NCBI RefSeq assembly: GCF_000152825.2
Contig: NC_014414.1
Coordinates: 1,674,001-1,738,000 of the forward strand
DNA: 64,000 nucleotides
DNA from: Parvularcula bermudensis HTCC2503
GTDB taxonomy: Bacteria > Pseudomonadota > Alphaproteobacteria > Caulobacterales > Parvularculaceae
Direction of reading: 5' to 3'
Each line of letters starts with the position of its first letter. The stretch's first letter is position 1. Positions 62,962-64,000 of this stretch are shown here, piece after piece. Both the position numbers and the translations under genes were made by a program. The notes below the pieces were generated by a model. The model had not been told where the DNA came from. It did not search any database and was given only the letters and a program-made list of their open reading frames with translations.

Positions 62962-63744
62962 TCAAGTCCGCCCCGCGACAATGGCCGACATATTTCGCCC
63001 GAACTGCGCCTGTCCCGCTTGCTGCGCGGCCCGATAGCTGAACCAGCGATCGGCATGGGTGAGGGTACAGGCCCCGACAATGTCGATTTGCGCGGTCACC
63101 ACCCCCGCATCGGCCAGCCGATCGAGGGCAAAGCCGACATGGTCATAGGTATATTTTCCCGAAACTGCCCGCGGGACGAGGTGACGCGCGGCCTTGGGGT
63201 CGGCGGCCAGGACAAGATCGGCGAGGTCCTGCCCGGCTTCAAAGGCCGGCGCCCTCAGACAGGGGCCGATGGCGCCGACGATCCTCTCGCGGACCGCCCC
63301 TTTCTCGGCCATCACATCAATGGCCGCCCCGATGATCCCCGCAAGGCTGCCGCGCCATCCGGCGTGGATGGCGGCGACGAGGCCCGTGCCGGGGGCGGCG
63401 AGAAGGAGGGGGAGGCAGTCGGCGGCGAGGACCCCAACGGCAAGGCCTGGGCAGTCGGACACAAGGGCATCGCCTTCCCTGACCGGGGCGTCGGGGGCGG
63501 GGGCCGTCGGCACGAATACAGCCTTTGCGGAATGGGTTTGCTTGAGGGTCACAAGGGCTGTGGCGCCTAACGCTGAGCGCACACGCTCTCGGTTGGACTG
63601 CACCGCGTCTTCACGATCGCCGCTGCCATAACCGGTGTTGAGACGGTCAAAGGGGGGCGTGCTGACCCCGCCCTCCCGGCCGAAAAAGCCGTGGGGGCGG
63701 TCTTTGAGACGATCAGAGCGAACAAAGGGTAGAGGGTCGGTCAT
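62962..63744 (-). CDS. pgeF: YfiH-type laccase-domain protein
   Basis: 260 residues of the DUF152/YfiH family (multicopper polyphenol oxidase-like; some act as purine nucleoside phosphorylases or in peptidoglycan quality control). Conserved LKQTHSAKAVFV, LAADCLPLLLAA, IHAGWRGSLAGIIGAAI and IGPCLRAPAFEAG contain the metal-binding His and Cys. The ATG at 63744 overlaps the stop of the MidA-like gene (ATGA), so the two are co-translated. Confidence 0.9.
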   Translation of the reverse strand: MTDPLPFVRSDRLKDRPHGFFGREGGVSTPPFDRLNTGYGSGDREDAVQSNRERVRSALGATALVTLKQTHSAKAVFVPTAPAPDAPVREGDALVSDCPGLAVGVLAADCLPLLLAAPGTGLVAAIHAGWRGSLAGIIGAAIDVMAEKGAVRERIVGAIGPCLRAPAFEAGQDLADLVLAADPKAARHLVPRAVSGKYTYDHVGFALDRLADAGVVTAQIDIVGACTLTHADRWFSYRAAQQAGQAQFGRNMSAIVAGRT

Positions 63745-64000
63745 GCCATCCCCGGCGGAACCGGGCTCCCTGGGCTCGTCAGGCACAGGACCTGGAACAG
63801 GGTGCCCATCTGATCCTGGCCCACCAGGCGCTCGACTTGCTGTGCGATCGCCGCCTTCGCTGCGGGGTTCGCCCCTGCCAATTGGTCGGCCCGCGCGGGC
63901 AGCCCCAGCGCCGTCAGGAAGCGGCTTTGCGAGATCGGGCCATAGACGCCGAGGCCGCCCCGGCGAGCGGTGTCGGCAAGGGCCGCAAAGTTCACATGGG
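63741..64000 (-). CDS. MidA-like SAM-dependent methyltransferase, C-terminal part
   Basis: The last ~86 residues of a gene running off the right edge. HVNFAALADTARRGGLGVYG, QSRFLTALGLPARADQL and QDQMGTLFQVLCLTSPG match the C-terminus of the MidA/NDUFAF7 family (DUF185), arginine methyltransferases in the complex I assembly pathway in eukaryotes. The catalytic SAM domain is outside the window, so this is assigned from the tail alone. It overlaps pgeF by four bases. Confidence 0.8.
   Translation of the reverse strand, partial: HVNFAALADTARRGGLGVYGPISQSRFLTALGLPARADQLAGANPAAKAAIAQQVERLVGQDQMGTLFQVLCLTSPGSPVPPGMA

Overview
The window looks like a chromosomal segment of a GC-rich alphaproteobacterium. 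The clearest clade markers are SciP, a CtrA-regulon regulator found in alphaproteobacteria, and a CtrA-type site in front of ftsZ. Five TonB-dependent receptors in 64 kb point to a nutrient-scavenging aquatic lifestyle, such as that of marine Parvularcula/Caulobacter-like bacteria. The genus is an inference from gene content; no 16S or other taxonomic marker is present. There is no prophage, insertion sequence, transposase or CRISPR array.

Layout. 1-6.8 kb: the start of kdsD on the minus strand, then a TonB receptor followed by two proteins with Tat-type signals, a HisC-like aminotransferase and a short FAD amine oxidase. 7-14.8 kb: tRNA-Ser(GCU), a GAF/HWE histidine kinase, a quinone oxidoreductase divergent from an MFS transporter, lon, structured intergenic repeats, and an flhF-like GTPase gene. 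14.9-25.1 kb: sciP divergent from aspS, a second TonB receptor, a dienelactone hydrolase, an unknown protein behind a Fur-like site, a solitary ftsZ, and a siderophore-type TonB receptor behind two Fur-like sites. 25.3-30.7 kb: GST and rpiA (overlapping), a second array of the same intergenic repeats, glutathione reductase, and a two-gene unit whose first protein looks like a proteasome/HslV-type Ntn-hydrolase. 30.8-49.5 kb: a type II secretion locus. Prepilin peptidase lies on the minus strand, then an internally duplicated beta-helix lipoprotein, a TonB receptor, and gspC-D-E-F-G-H-I-J-K-L-M-N in one tightly overlapping run that ends in a small unknown lipoprotein. 49.5-64 kb: a zinc-type CDF exporter, LOG protein, LysM protein, YjbQ, transaldolase, a flavodoxin-like protein, a fifth TonB receptor with an EF-hand-like loop, Sua5, a DmdC-type acyl-CoA dehydrogenase, an unknown 449-residue protein, a sterol-desaturase-family hydroxylase, prs, a YfiH laccase-domain protein and the end of a midA-like gene.

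How it fits together. The T2SS genes form a complete inner-membrane, pseudopilus and secretin set plus the prepilin peptidase. They sit beside a surface-lipoprotein/TonB-receptor pair that could be a substrate and its uptake partner. The iron-uptake receptor and one unknown gene have Fur-like operators. Cell-cycle genes (sciP, ftsZ, lon) are near one another but not in one operon. The most novel-looking items are the Ntn-hydrolase-like gene and its small basic neighbour, the lipoprotein closing the T2SS operon, the Tat-exported aminotransferase/oxidase pair, and the covarying intergenic hairpin repeats.
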